DNA of 5,778 nt. Origin: CAYVUI01 sp964454745 (GTDB lineage Bacteria; Planctomycetota; Phycisphaerae; Sedimentisphaerales; Anaerohalosphaeraceae). Under the pieces are notes generated by a model, which did no database searches, was not told the DNA's origin, and was given only the letters and a program-made list of their open reading frames with translations. Shown piece by piece: positions 5,767 to 5,778 of this stretch (the stretch's first letter is position 1; each line of letters begins with the position of its first letter). A program made the translations under genes and the position numbers. The DNA lies in the NCBI GenBank assembly GCA_964454745.1, contig CAYVUI010000175.1, positions 1-5,778 on the forward strand, written 5' to 3'.

Positions 5767-5778
5767 AAGATTTCTATC

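Overview
The window is about 5.8 kb of bacterial chromosome with roughly balanced base composition. It is packed with genes and carries a complete TypA/BipA GTPase, a soluble Hanks-type Ser/Thr kinase overlapping a PPP-like phosphatase, a uroporphyrinogen-decarboxylase-fold (corrinoid methyltransferase-like) gene, and a tRNA-Leu without an encoded CCA. A stand-alone kinase and UroD-fold methyltransferase genes are common in Planctomycetota and related anaerobes. I lean towards an uncultured planctomycete-like bacterium, but this is an inference from gene content, not a proven placement.

Layout. Everything left of about 4150 is read on the minus strand, in the order typA (4149 to 2284), kinase (2012 to 1152), phosphatase (1171 to 323), then the start of a membrane protein that runs off the left edge. 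Kinase and phosphatase overlap by 20 bp, and the phosphatase ribosome-binding site lies inside the last kinase codons, so the two should be made together. The kinase has its own sigma70-like promoter (2222-2250), separated from its start codon by a leader of about 200 nt that can fold into a long stem (2126-2198). typA has a candidate promoter (4267-4294) whose -35 box sits inside an imperfect dyad. The stretch between the phosphatase and the membrane protein (157-322) holds a short ORF with a good Shine-Dalgarno and an 18-bp near-palindrome.

Right of 4150 the genes are on the plus strand. The UroD-family gene (4414-5525) is not a clean ORF. An N-terminal piece, the main body and a C-terminal piece lie in three successive frames. 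Each junction falls at a run of exactly six A, and each needs the same shift. Removing one A from each run gives a continuous 369-residue protein. This is the most striking observation here: a young pseudogene, two homopolymer sequence errors, or slippage at A-tracts. It is followed by a well-formed promoter (5552-5579), tRNA-Leu(CAG) (5592-5677) and an A/T-rich hairpin.

Functional picture. The kinase/phosphatase pair looks like a soluble reversible phosphorylation module, with target unknown. Both enzymes carry non-standard motifs: HCD instead of HRD in the kinase, and an unusual second metal-binding block in the phosphatase. TypA is a ribosome-associated stress GTPase; any link to the kinase pair rests only on adjacency. 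No mobile element, CRISPR array or integrase was seen.
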